Below, in pieces: positions 13,836-21,980 of a DNA stretch of 33,623 nt; position 1 is the stretch's first letter, and each line of letters starts with the position of its first letter. Location: positions 1-33,623 of the forward strand of contig JACNHV010000254.1 of NCBI GenBank assembly GCA_014383445.1, in the 5' to 3' direction. A program made the position numbers and the translations under genes. The notes below the pieces were generated by a model, which worked only from the letters and a program-made list of their open reading frames with translations, was not told where the DNA came from and searched no databases. This DNA is from Candidatus Desulfobacula maris. GTDB lineage: Bacteria; Desulfobacterota; Desulfobacteria; Desulfobacterales; Desulfobacteraceae.

Positions 13836-16757
13836 TTACATTTTCATCCGTTTACCTTCTGGATCATAAAACGGCATTTCAACCACTTTTCCGTAAATCC
13901 GATCATCACCGCACTCATCTTCGAAAATCGTAAGCCTTGTGCCGATCTTGGAAAGGGGTGCCTCAACCAGGGCCATTCCCACTGCTTCATTTAATGAAAA
14001 ACTGTCTCTTGCAGTAGCGATATATCCCCTGACCTTATCATCCACAATCAATGCGCCATCTCTTGGAGCCCGGGAATTGTTTTCCATTTTAAACCCAACA
14101 AGCTTAAGACGGGTCTGGTCTTTCTCTGCCTGGTGCAATGCCACTGCACCAATAGTTTTTGCATCTGCTTTTTTCCGATCCCACAAAAACCCAAGACCCA
14201 CATCCAGAAGATTGGTCCTCTGTTCAGATTCCTGACCAAGAATAATATGGCATTTTTCCATACGAAGCACGTTCTGGGCTTCAACACCAAAATTCTGGAT
14301 ATTGAATTCTTTTCCAGCTTCCTTGAGCATCAGCCAGACAGCCTTCATATAGGAAGAGGGCACATGCAGTTCATAGGAAAGCTCGCCCACAAAACCCAGG
14401 CGCATGGCTCTTAGAGGAATAGTATCACTTATTTTAAACTCTTTGTATTCAGAATACCCAAAAGCCTCATTTGAAATGTCAATATCCACAACTTTTTCAA
14501 GCACCTTCCTGGCATTGGGTCCTGAAATATTGATAACCCCCAGGGCATCAGTAAGGTTAACCAGGGCAAAATTCCATCCATCATACCGGGTATGGTATCT
14601 GATCCACTCCGCCGTCTGTCCTGCACGACCGCTTGAAGTGGTGAAATAATAGTCATTTTCTCCCTGTTTGATGACAACTCCATCATCTATCATGCAGCCA
14701 TCGTCATTGCACATGGCTGAGTATTTGATCCGGCCCTGTTTTACCCTGGACATATCTGAGACAAACACCCGCTGGAGTGCTTTTAATGCATCCGGCCCAT
14801 AAATCCTGAACTTACCAAGGGTTGATCCATCAAGCATTCCCACATTGGATCTGACATTTTCAATCTCTTTTTTACAGGATAAATCATTTGAAAAATACCG
14901 GGCCCGCTGCCATACGCCGATATTTCTGAAGATTCCGCCGTCTTTTCTCTGCATCTCATCCATGGGCGTTATTTTAAACATCTTGTGATTGACCCCGGCA
15001 TAGGTAGAGATCAGTGTGGGAACAAGGGGCGGTCTGACATTGGTGGGTCTGATGGAAATATCGGGCAGAGCCTGATATTTAGCAACATACAAGGGCAGGT
15101 TATGGCCGGGAATACCTCCCTGACCAGGCCCTAATCCCGTTGCTGTAAACCGCTTGATCAGTTCGGGAACGTCAAATCCTTTTTCAATGGCCTGTTTGAT
15201 ATTTTTAATGGTTGCATCTTCGTCAAAGCAGATAAAGCTCTTACGACCTTTCACAGGTGCTGTTACAAGCTTTGTTCCCCGGACAGGTCCTGGAAGGTTT
15301 TCCAGGGCTTTTTTCGCTTCACCGATTTCCCCAATGGAGCAATTTTCACAGTCAAAGGCAGCCTTTAAACCGGCAAGCATGCCTGACGCTTCAATGGATA
15401 AGGGATCATTAAGCCCCAAAAGACGACCTGCTGCATGCATTTTATCCGGCATTTGATCTGGCAGGAAAAAACCCGTATGGTTATCATACTTAAGCGTGCC
15501 TTGCGCCACTGTAATATGACCGGTAACAGGTGTCATTCCAGCTGATGCCACAACAAGGTCACAGTCAAATGTTTTTGACACCTGGCCGTCAACACTTGCA
15601 AGGCTGACTTTCTTTACAAGTTTTCTGCCATGGGCTTTTGTGGCCACCCACCCTTTTAAAAACAAAATGTTCTTGTCCTGTATTTTTTTCAACAGAACAG
15701 GGTCCTGACCGTCTTCCCTGATATCTGCTATGCAGGAAATGGCAAGACCAAGATCGTGGAGTTCCAGTGCAGCTTCAAGGCCCAGATCATGACCTATGCT
15801 GAAAACAGCTTTTTTACCGGGAAGCAGGCCATAGGTTTTGGCCATGCGCAGGGCACAATTGATCTGCATGACTCCGGGTCTTTCATTGTTGTCAAAAATC
15901 AAGGGCCGTTCAATACATCCGGCCGCAACAACAACACTTTTGGCTCGAATCTCAATATACCGCTCGTTAAATACATCATCTTTTTTCCCGATCTGGAACC
16001 CGGTGACCAGGTTGTTGTTATAGGTTCCAACAGCAGCTGTATGGGTAAATACCCTTATATTTTCAAAGGATTCCACCTCTTTTGCAAGCTGGCCTGCCCT
16101 GTTGTGAAGGGTCTCTCCTTCTTTGTACTGGCTTGACCTGTATTCAAAAAATCCACCCAGCCAGGGCCGGGATTCCATGAGGATGACCCGCAAGCCTTTT
16201 TGGGCTGCGCCAAGAGCAGCCATCATTCCGGCAGGTCCGCCACCGATAACACAGACATCTGTATTCAGAAAAATTTCATCAAATTTTCCAGGCATCTCAA
16301 AATCAGGACTGATTTTGCCAAGTCCGGCAGCTTTCCGGATCTGCTTCATGGCAATGGGCCAGATTTTTGCAGGCTTATGCATGACATTATAATAAAATCC
16401 TGCCGGCATCATCCAGTCCAGTTTATCCAGGAAAGACATCCAATCATTTTCTGCAGAACCTTTTACGTTCTGTTCTTTAATGACCATACCGTCTTTAAGC
16501 AGCGTGTTTTCACACCTGACATTGGGGATACCATCCACTTCCATACAGGTATTGCTGCATTCACCATCAAGACTATAAAGCCCTCTGGGCCTGTGATATT
16601 TGAGACTTCTGGCAAATATCCTGATCCCATTTGCATATAAAGCCGTTGCAACGGTATCGCCCTTTACACCATAATATTTTTTCCCTTTATATATAAAGGC
16701 AATTTTCTGGGCTGTATCTACTTTCAATGTAGGCAGATGATTAAACCTGTTCATCAT
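13836..16757 (-). CDS. soxA: Sarcosine oxidase alpha-subunit-like protein
   Basis: A 973-residue protein with the full alpha-subunit layout. An N-terminal ferredoxin-like Fer2_4 domain (about 1-100) is followed by a pyridine-nucleotide/FAD-type domain with VIGGGPAGMMAALGAA (GGGPAG at 172-177). A second nucleotide motif comes near VFSIGHDLGLEAALEL. The C-terminal aminomethyltransferase (GCV_T) domain from about residue 590 contains SNVGMLDGSTLGKFRIYGPD and LGFVGELSYELHVP. Known enzymes bind NAD here, and the GCV_T domain binds tetrahydrofolate to trap the methyl as 5,10-methylene-THF. Unusually, the N-terminal domain carries Cys67, Cys71 and Cys82 in a pattern reminiscent of a 2Fe-2S loop. Its ATG overlaps the soxD stop. 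With ETF alongside, the complex probably acts as an anaerobic dehydrogenase. Confidence 0.92.
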   Translation of the reverse strand: MMNRFNHLPTLKVDTAQKIAFIYKGKKYYGVKGDTVATALYANGIRIFARSLKYHRPRGLYSLDGECSNTCMEVDGIPNVRCENTLLKDGMVIKEQNVKGSAENDWMSFLDKLDWMMPAGFYYNVMHKPAKIWPIAMKQIRKAAGLGKISPDFEMPGKFDEIFLNTDVCVIGGGPAGMMAALGAAQKGLRVILMESRPWLGGFFEYRSSQYKEGETLHNRAGQLAKEVESFENIRVFTHTAAVGTYNNNLVTGFQIGKKDDVFNERYIEIRAKSVVVAAGCIERPLIFDNNERPGVMQINCALRMAKTYGLLPGKKAVFSIGHDLGLEAALELHDLGLAISCIADIREDGQDPVLLKKIQDKNILFLKGWVATKAHGRKLVKKVSLASVDGQVSKTFDCDLVVASAGMTPVTGHITVAQGTLKYDNHTGFFLPDQMPDKMHAAGRLLGLNDPLSIEASGMLAGLKAAFDCENCSIGEIGEAKKALENLPGPVRGTKLVTAPVKGRKSFICFDEDATIKNIKQAIEKGFDVPELIKRFTATGLGPGQGGIPGHNLPLYVAKYQALPDISIRPTNVRPPLVPTLISTYAGVNHKMFKITPMDEMQRKDGGIFRNIGVWQRARYFSNDLSCKKEIENVRSNVGMLDGSTLGKFRIYGPDALKALQRVFVSDMSRVKQGRIKYSAMCNDDGCMIDDGVVIKQGENDYYFTTSSGRAGQTAEWIRYHTRYDGWNFALVNLTDALGVINISGPNARKVLEKVVDIDISNEAFGYSEYKEFKISDTIPLRAMRLGFVGELSYELHVPSSYMKAVWLMLKEAGKEFNIQNFGVEAQNVLRMEKCHIILGQESEQRTNLLDVGLGFLWDRKKADAKTIGAVALHQAEKDQTRLKLVGFKMENNSRAPRDGALIVDDKVRGYIATARDSFSLNEAVGMALVEAPLSKIGTRLTIFEDECGDDRIYGKVVEMPFYDPEGKRMKM

Positions 16758-17014
16758 TTTTGCCCTCCCGGTTCCGGCTTTTCAAGGTTGGTGGTCGTAT
16801 CCCGGTAAATGGGAAACCATGACCCGCATCCATCTTTGTGAAACCACCACTCCTGCTGGACCCCTGCAACACATTTATTCATGTGCACATAATCGCACCA
16901 GGCTTCCGGGGTCAGATCTTTTTCATCAGGTCTTGGGCCCTTTTCCTCTCCGCCAAATTTGAATTCATATCCGTTTCTTTTCCCGCAAATTGGACATGTG
17001 ATTGTTAATGCCAT
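16754..17014 (-). CDS. soxD: Sarcosine oxidase delta-subunit-like zinc protein
   Basis: An 86-residue delta subunit. The zinc ligands of the characterised enzymes are all present: Cys7 and Cys10 in TCPICGKR, then His59 and Cys63 in WWFHKDGCGSWF. YEFKFGGE and the C-terminal FPIYRDTTTN are also typical. The subunit is structural within the heterotetramer. It starts 12 bp after soxB and its stop overlaps the soxA start (ATGA), so B-D-A-G is in the usual order. Length is slightly below the common 90-110 residues. Confidence 0.92.
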   Translation of the reverse strand: MALTITCPICGKRNGYEFKFGGEEKGPRPDEKDLTPEAWCDYVHMNKCVAGVQQEWWFHKDGCGSWFPIYRDTTTNLEKPEPGGQK

Positions 17015-17026
17015 TGTTTTTCTCCT

Positions 17027-18283
17027 CTAATTGTCCGGGCTGTAACTCACAAGTTCAGCCGTCTCACCCATGAGCTTGTGCTCTTGATATCGTTTAAGGG
17101 CAAAGGGTTTCAACATGTCAGGGCAAACGTCTGTTGCCATGTATTCAGCCATGTATTTACCCACGGCAGAGCAGGATTTAAATCCAAAATAGCCCCATCC
17201 ACAATCCATGAAAAATCCTTCAACATGGTTGTTGCCTTCCATGATCGGTGCCATGTCAGGTGTCATATCAGCAAGCCCGCCCCAGATTCTCATAAACCTG
17301 ACACCTCTTAGACAGGGTAAAAATTCAGACAATGCTTCAGCCTGATGTTTGATGTAGTGAGCCGTATTCAAGGTGGTATAATTAGGCCAGGGATCCATAT
17401 GTGCACCCGTGGCGATTTCACCTTTCAAGGTTTGATTGGCATAGCAATGGTAGGCGCCCGAAGAAACCACATGATCCAGAACTGGTTTCAAGGGCTGGGT
17501 CACCATGGCCTGGATTGTCAAAACACTGATGGGAAGCTTGATTCCCAGCATGTCATAGATCAGGGCAGCAGAATAGCCTCCAGCTGAAATCAATACCTGT
17601 TTGGTATTGATGACCCCGCGACTTGTGGTTACGGAAGTTACTTTACCGTTTTGCGTACCAATTCCTAAGGCTTCGGTCTGCTGGTGAATCTCAACACCTT
17701 TTTTGGCAGCACCTCTTGCAAGCCCCCAGACCACTGCATCATGGCGAACAACACCACCTGGCGGGTGGAACATTGCCCCGTGAATGGGAAATGTAATATC
17801 CTCGGAAATATTCAAGGCAGGAACCAGCTCTTTTGCTTCTTTTGCATCAATGAGATGACTTTCTACTCCATGAAACTGAGCTGTGGCAATTGTCATGCGG
17901 GCAGCCTTCATGGCAGCTTCAGAGTGCATGAGGTTTAAATTCCCGCAATTGTTAAACATTAAATTGTAATCCAGGTCCTTTGTCAGAACCGGCCAGAGAT
18001 CAAGGGCTTCCTTATAAAGGGGAACATTATACTGTGTGCGCTGATTAGCGCGAACAATAGCAGTATTCCTTCCAGCACCGCCAAATCCGATATAGTTTTT
18101 CTCTATAATCGCGATATCCGTGATGCCATGTTCCTTTGCAAGAAAATAAGCCGTTGCCAGGCTGTGAAGCCCGCCTCCAATGATAACCACGTCATAACTT
18201 GATTTAAGCTTGGTCTTTTTTCCCCACATGGGTTTTTTTTTCAAAAACATTGGCCTTCTCTTAAAATTAAGGATTTTTGTCAA
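17027..18283 (-). CDS. soxB: Sarcosine oxidase beta-subunit-like protein
   Basis: A 418-residue catalytic beta subunit. The FAD motif is GGGLHSLATAYFLAKEHG (residues 36-53), followed by GGAGRNTAIVRANQRTQYN. The stretch VVRHDAVVWG places His181 where characterised heterotetrameric enzymes attach FMN covalently. It would oxidise the N-methyl of sarcosine or a similar amine. I chose the TTG at 18283 because AGGAG stands 5 nt upstream; an ATG twelve codons in has only AGAAGG near it. It is the first gene of the ten-gene cluster and is read divergently from the RpiR-type regulator at 18474, which is the likely controller. Homologues in aerobes use oxygen; here the ETF genes suggest a different acceptor. 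Confidence 0.92.
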   Translation of the reverse strand: MTKILNFKRRPMFLKKKPMWGKKTKLKSSYDVVIIGGGLHSLATAYFLAKEHGITDIAIIEKNYIGFGGAGRNTAIVRANQRTQYNVPLYKEALDLWPVLTKDLDYNLMFNNCGNLNLMHSEAAMKAARMTIATAQFHGVESHLIDAKEAKELVPALNISEDITFPIHGAMFHPPGGVVRHDAVVWGLARGAAKKGVEIHQQTEALGIGTQNGKVTSVTTSRGVINTKQVLISAGGYSAALIYDMLGIKLPISVLTIQAMVTQPLKPVLDHVVSSGAYHCYANQTLKGEIATGAHMDPWPNYTTLNTAHYIKHQAEALSEFLPCLRGVRFMRIWGGLADMTPDMAPIMEGNNHVEGFFMDCGWGYFGFKSCSAVGKYMAEYMATDVCPDMLKPFALKRYQEHKLMGETAELVSYSPDN

Positions 18284-18327
18284 ATTACTCCTTATCCATT
18301 TTCTTCACTACTGGATGAAATGATTCC

Positions 18328-18402
18328 TGTCAAGCACTTATTTTTAAAATGACATTATTTCTTTCATGGATGCTTGACAAACCCATTTCTATTCTATAAC
18401 AA
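18328..18402. promoter_or_regulatory. Divergent promoter region with symmetric 9-bp operator-like repeat
   Basis: TGTCAAGCA (18328-18336) and its exact complement TGCTTGACA (18371-18379) face each other across 34 bp. Each contains a TTGACA -35 box, one pointing to soxB and one to the RpiR-type gene. For the rightward promoter, TATAAC or TAACAA at 18395-18402 is a possible -10 (spacer 15 or 17). For the leftward one only TAGTGA is found at the right spacing. The symmetry suggests a regulator site overlapping both promoters. Confidence 0.5.
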
Positions 18403-18473
18403 TAAATAAAATTAGGATGCTATAATGATGATTGCTTACTCTAACATAATACTCATAACAGGTTGAAACCATA

Positions 18474-19349
18474 ATGAATGATCCAGCAACACATCCGGTA
18501 ATTAATGATATATCCAATAAACTGGAGTCCCTTACCCCCAAAGCCCAGACTCTTGGGACCTATATCATGCAAAACCCTTCCAAGGCTGTTTTCATGACCA
18601 CAAAGGAGCTAGCTGAAACCTGTGGGATCAGTGAAGCCACCGTGGTTCGATTTGTCAGCACCCTGGGATACAAAGGGTATTCAGAATTTCAGGAAGCATT
18701 AAAGGATTTTGTAAACACAGGCCTTTCTCTTCCTGAAAGAGCTGCCATCAAAGGCATTAAAGAGCCAGGGACAGACAGGCTTCACCGGGGTATCCTGGAA
18801 GAATTGAACAACCTAAAATATCTGTATGAAAATATTAATATTGATACGATGAACCAATTTGTTGAGCACCTGGATAAAAGCCATTCTGTCTATGTTGTCG
18901 GCTCAAGGCTGTCCTATACATTTGCTTATTACCTGGGCTGGTCATTGACCAAGATCAGAAAAGGGGTACACATCATGAAAGGCAGTGACTCTACCTGCTT
19001 TGACATGCTGACCAATGCCCACCCCAACTGCCTGGTAATCCTGATGGCAACTTCCCGGTATCCCAATGAACTGATCAAGCTAAGCAAGATGATCCGCCGC
19101 AGCGGCCACACCTTATTAACCATGGCTGACAGCTCCATCTGCCCGGTAATCGGGTTTGCAGACCTGTCCCTTGTAGTCCCGTCAAGATCCATCCCCTTCA
19201 TTGGCAATGTCTCGGGCCTACTGGCCGTAATCCAGTATATTGTCCAGGAACTGGCCAATAGGAAAGGGGAGGAATTGACCAATTATCAAAAACAACTGGA
19301 ACAGGTTTATCTGGAAAATGATGTCCTGTTTAACCTTGAACCCAAATAA
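18474..19349 (+). CDS. RpiR/MurR-family transcriptional regulator
   Basis: A 291-residue regulator. The N-terminal HTH_6 domain (about 1-85) contains VFMTTKELAETCGISEATVV, then RFVSTLGYKGYSEFQ. A SIS sugar-phosphate-type domain follows (about 115-260) with SVYVVGSRLSYTFAYYLGW and later ILMATSRYPNELIKLSKM. RpiR proteins bind DNA as dimers and respond to a small-molecule ligand at the SIS domain. Its divergent orientation to soxB makes it the probable regulator of the methylamine cluster, with ligand unknown. RpiR-type regulators beside methylamine and betaine genes also fit the relic of a close paralogue at 283-451, next to the other MttB gene. The YbaK-type gene follows by 11 bp and may be co-transcribed. 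Confidence 0.9.
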   Translation: MNDPATHPVINDISNKLESLTPKAQTLGTYIMQNPSKAVFMTTKELAETCGISEATVVRFVSTLGYKGYSEFQEALKDFVNTGLSLPERAAIKGIKEPGTDRLHRGILEELNNLKYLYENINIDTMNQFVEHLDKSHSVYVVGSRLSYTFAYYLGWSLTKIRKGVHIMKGSDSTCFDMLTNAHPNCLVILMATSRYPNELIKLSKMIRRSGHTLLTMADSSICPVIGFADLSLVVPSRSIPFIGNVSGLLAVIQYIVQELANRKGEELTNYQKQLEQVYLENDVLFNLEPK

Positions 19350-19360
19350 TTGGAAAAAAC

Positions 19361-19849
19361 ATGCTAAAAACCCAGGAAGAACTGCTCAATGTGCTTACTC
19401 AAATCAACATTGAATATAAAAACCATGAACATCCAGCCGTGTATACAGTTGAAGAAGCAGACCTGCATCACGGAGGCATAGAAGGTGCCCACAGTAAAAA
19501 TCTGTTTTTTAAAGATAAAAAGAAAAACCTGTTTTTAGTTGTCACCCTTTCTGAAAAGACTATAATAATCAAGGAAATGGCAAAAAAAATCAATGCCAAA
19601 AGTCCGTCCTTTGGGAAGCCCGATCTTTTAGCCCAGGTTTTAGGCGTAATTCCAGGTTCAGTGACTCCCTTTGCCCTTGTCAATGCCCAAAACCATGATA
19701 TCAAAGTGATATTGGACAAAGATTTGATGGAAAACAAACTTCTCAACTTCCATCCCCTGGTCAATACTGCAACAACAACCATTGCCTCTAAAGATCTGAT
19801 AAAATTCCTGGACCACTGTAATCAGGAGTTTGAAATCATCCGATTATAG
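19361..19849 (+). CDS. YbaK/ProX-type aminoacyl-tRNA deacylase
   Basis: A 162-residue protein of the YbaK/prolyl-tRNA editing family (ProX/PrdX-like). Recognisable stretches are YKNHEHPAVYTVEEAD, GAHSKNLFFKDKKKNLFLVV, the lysine-rich SFGKPDLLAQVLGVIPGSVT, PFALVNAQNHDIKVILDKDL and the C-terminal FHPLVNTATTTIASKDLIKF. Family members hydrolyse mischarged Ala-tRNAPro or Cys-tRNAPro as free-standing cytoplasmic editing enzymes. The match is to the 160-170 residue ProX group. It may share a transcript with the regulator upstream (11-bp gap), although a functional link to amine metabolism is not evident. Confidence 0.88.
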   Translation: MLKTQEELLNVLTQINIEYKNHEHPAVYTVEEADLHHGGIEGAHSKNLFFKDKKKNLFLVVTLSEKTIIIKEMAKKINAKSPSFGKPDLLAQVLGVIPGSVTPFALVNAQNHDIKVILDKDLMENKLLNFHPLVNTATTTIASKDLIKFLDHCNQEFEIIRL

Positions 19850-19864
19850 CGTGACCCCTCAGAC

Positions 19865-20188
19865 TCATGCCGATTTAAACCGGGGGATGATCCCGCCCAC
19901 AACAGGTTCATAATACCGGTAAAGAGTTTTTTCCCCCAGCAACTCATCAATCTGGCGCTGGATTGCCATGCGTTCATCGCTGTGCATCCATTTGTTCCAG
20001 TCTTCCAGGGTATTCCAGGAACTGATGATCAGATACTCCCCATCACAGTCCAGGCAGCTGAAGGTCTGATCTGTCAGAAATCCTGGTTGAACTGTGACAC
20101 GGGATCTGAGTTGTACGATCAAAGGCGCCAGTTTGCCTGCCATGGTCGCATCCTTTACCGTTCGTCTGATAATAATGGAAACTGCCAT
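19865..20188 (-). CDS. ABM-domain (antibiotic biosynthesis monooxygenase-like) protein
   Basis: A 107-residue single-domain protein with the dimeric ferredoxin-like ABM fold. It has VSIIIRRTVKD at the first strand, a helix ending in LIVQLRSRVTVQPGFLT and CDGEYLIISSWNTLEDWNKW, whose W-x-S/x-x-x-x-W pattern is the family signature. Such proteins include heme-degrading and quinol monooxygenases but many have no known role. AGGAGGG lies 6 nt before the ATG. It is convergent with the YbaK-type gene, 15 bp apart, and appears monocistronic. Confidence 0.82.
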   Translation of the reverse strand: MAVSIIIRRTVKDATMAGKLAPLIVQLRSRVTVQPGFLTDQTFSCLDCDGEYLIISSWNTLEDWNKWMHSDERMAIQRQIDELLGEKTLYRYYEPVVGGIIPRFKSA

Positions 20189-20301
20189 AATACCCTCCTT
20201 TTTTAAACCAACTAATGATAGAGCAAAAGTGCCGACAGGAATGCAGCAAAAAAATCAAAAAATACCAGAGTTAAGAAAATTGATCATTCAGTTTCAGTTG
20301 A

Positions 20302-20319
20302 GGTTCATCGGTTTGAACC
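20302..20319. promoter_or_regulatory. Candidate operator upstream of lexA
   Basis: GGTTCATCGGTTTGAACC is an 18-bp palindrome (GGTTCA-N6-TGAACC). It resembles in length and ends the GGTT...ACC LexA box described for Geobacter, though the inner positions differ. Another GGTTCA half-site lies at 20378-20383, and TTTGAACCCTTA/TAAGGGTTCAAA form a 12-bp inverted pair (20312-20323, 20374-20385). It lies about 195 bp upstream of the lexA-type start, which is far for autoregulation. The rest of 20189-20513 is AT-rich; TATACA near 20478 is a possible -10. Confidence 0.35.
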
Positions 20320-20513
20320 CTTATAGTCTATCAATTTGTCTGATTTATTGTCAATATATAATCGAAATTCCTTTAAGGGTTCAAAAAGCTTATGAAATTA
20401 TGATTTGTATTTTGTTCATATTTTATATTTACAAAATCTTTACATTCATATTGACATTTAAACAAAAGGCGGCCACACTATACAAAATCAAATAAAAAAT
20501 AAGGTTTAAGAAT

Positions 20514-21149
20514 ATGAGGCTAAAACTGACCCAGAACCAGCAGAAAATACTTGATTTCTTAAAACAAAAAGTTAAGGAAAACGGCATCGCTCCCAGCCTT
20601 CGCATAATTGCCGCTGAACTTGCCATCAGCCATGCTGCTGTTGCACAAACCCTGAAAACCCTTGAAAACAAAGAATATCTCAAAAGAGACGGCCGGTACA
20701 GCCGGACCATCCACATCCTGGATAATATAGGTGAGCTACACCTTGCGCAAAGACAAAAGCATATTCCTGTTATCGGCAACATCGCAGCAGGGATCCCCAT
20801 GTATGCCCAGCAGGAATGGGAAGGCAGTCTTCTGGTGGATGCAAAGATATACCCGGGCCAGAATCTTTTTGCCCTTAAAATACAAGGCAGTTCCATGAAA
20901 AATGCCGGTATTCTTGACCAGGACCTGGCCATTTGTGAGCCCCGTCAATATGCCCACAACAAAGAGATTGTTGTGGCGTTGATCCATCACGAAGAAGCCA
21001 CTGTAAAACGATTTTTCCTTCACCAGGATTGTATTGAGCTGCGGCCTGAAAACCCGGATTTCAGATCCCAGAAATATGAATTTGATGAAGTGTTGATACA
21101 AGGCAAGGTCATCGGTATTGTTCGCGGACCTGCTGGTTTGGAGATATAA
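20514..21149 (+). CDS. lexA: LexA-family SOS repressor
   Basis: A 211-residue LexA-type repressor. The N-terminal winged helix includes APSLRIIAAELAISHAAVAQ, then TLKTLENKEYLKRDG. The C-terminal S24 protease domain has all the parts needed for RecA-stimulated self-cleavage: the Ala92-Gly93 scissile bond in NIAAGIPMYA, the nucleophile Ser127 in GSSM and the general base Lys165 in ATVKRFF. It should repress DNA-damage genes, including the three genes directly downstream, which run with no gap or with overlap. This linked arrangement is typical of LexA copies that head damage-inducible mutagenesis cassettes, so a second, global LexA may exist elsewhere. Confidence 0.93.
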   Translation: MRLKLTQNQQKILDFLKQKVKENGIAPSLRIIAAELAISHAAVAQTLKTLENKEYLKRDGRYSRTIHILDNIGELHLAQRQKHIPVIGNIAAGIPMYAQQEWEGSLLVDAKIYPGQNLFALKIQGSSMKNAGILDQDLAICEPRQYAHNKEIVVALIHHEEATVKRFFLHQDCIELRPENPDFRSQKYEFDEVLIQGKVIGIVRGPAGLEI

Positions 21150-21980
21150 ATGACCAAAAAACCTTGTCTGGCATGCAAGCTCTTTGTCGGCACCAGCGGT
21201 TATTCCTATGGAGAATGGATCGACTCAGGTTTCTATCCTTCCGGCACCCATTCGTCCGATATGCTTGATTTTTACACCCGGATCTTTCATGCAACAGAAC
21301 TCAACTATACCTGGTATCAGATGCCAAAGGCCCCGGCCATTGAACGTATGTGCACAAAAGTTCCAAAGAATTTCAAATTTGCTGCAAAACTCACACGGAC
21401 CATGACCCATGAGATAAAAAAAGGACAATGGACAAAACAAGTCATGCTCTTTCGCCAGGGTATAGAGCCTTTAATCCAGTCTCAAAAATTATTATGTATT
21501 CTCATACAGCTTCCGCCATATTTCGAGCGATCCATCAATTTCAGAAATTATCTTGCAGCACTTCTGGATGAACTTGCGGGTCTGCCTGTTGCAGTAGAGT
21601 TCCGGCACGATTCCTGGGCAAATGACAAAGTATTTTCAGAACTTGAACGAAGGAAGGTTACTCTGGTGTCAGTGGATGAGCCTGATCTGCCCAGCCTTTT
21701 TCCACCACTTGATGTTGTGACCAACCCAGACCTTTTTTATGTCCGTTTTCACGGCAGGAATTCCAAGGGATGGCGATCAGGCAACATGCAGAAACAATTT
21801 GACTATGATTATGCCCAAAGGGAACTTGAAAAATGGGCAGCCACCATTAAAACAACCATGATGGCCCAGGCTGCAGCAGGTGGTATTTTTTTTAACAATC
21901 ATGTAAGGGGCCAGGCCCCGAAAAATGCATTACGCTTGATCGATCTTTTGCTCAAGGACTATCACCTTCAGAAGACATGA
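21150..21980 (+). CDS. DUF72 family protein
   Basis: A 276-residue DUF72 (YecE-like) TIM-barrel protein. Diagnostic stretches are FVGTSGYSYGEW at the start, FKFAAKLTRTMTHE, LPVAVEFRHDSWAND, DLFYVRFHGRNSKGWRSG and GIFFNNHVRGQAPKNALRLI at the end. The biochemical function of the family is unsettled. Its ATG directly follows the lexA stop (TAAATG) and its TGA overlaps the start of the Y-family polymerase homologue, so it is translationally coupled on both sides. In many bacteria the gene between lexA and imuB is imuA; here that place is taken by DUF72, which makes a role in damage tolerance worth considering. Confidence 0.92.
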   Translation: MTKKPCLACKLFVGTSGYSYGEWIDSGFYPSGTHSSDMLDFYTRIFHATELNYTWYQMPKAPAIERMCTKVPKNFKFAAKLTRTMTHEIKKGQWTKQVMLFRQGIEPLIQSQKLLCILIQLPPYFERSINFRNYLAALLDELAGLPVAVEFRHDSWANDKVFSELERRKVTLVSVDEPDLPSLFPPLDVVTNPDLFYVRFHGRNSKGWRSGNMQKQFDYDYAQRELEKWAATIKTTMMAQAAAGGIFFNNHVRGQAPKNALRLIDLLLKDYHLQKT

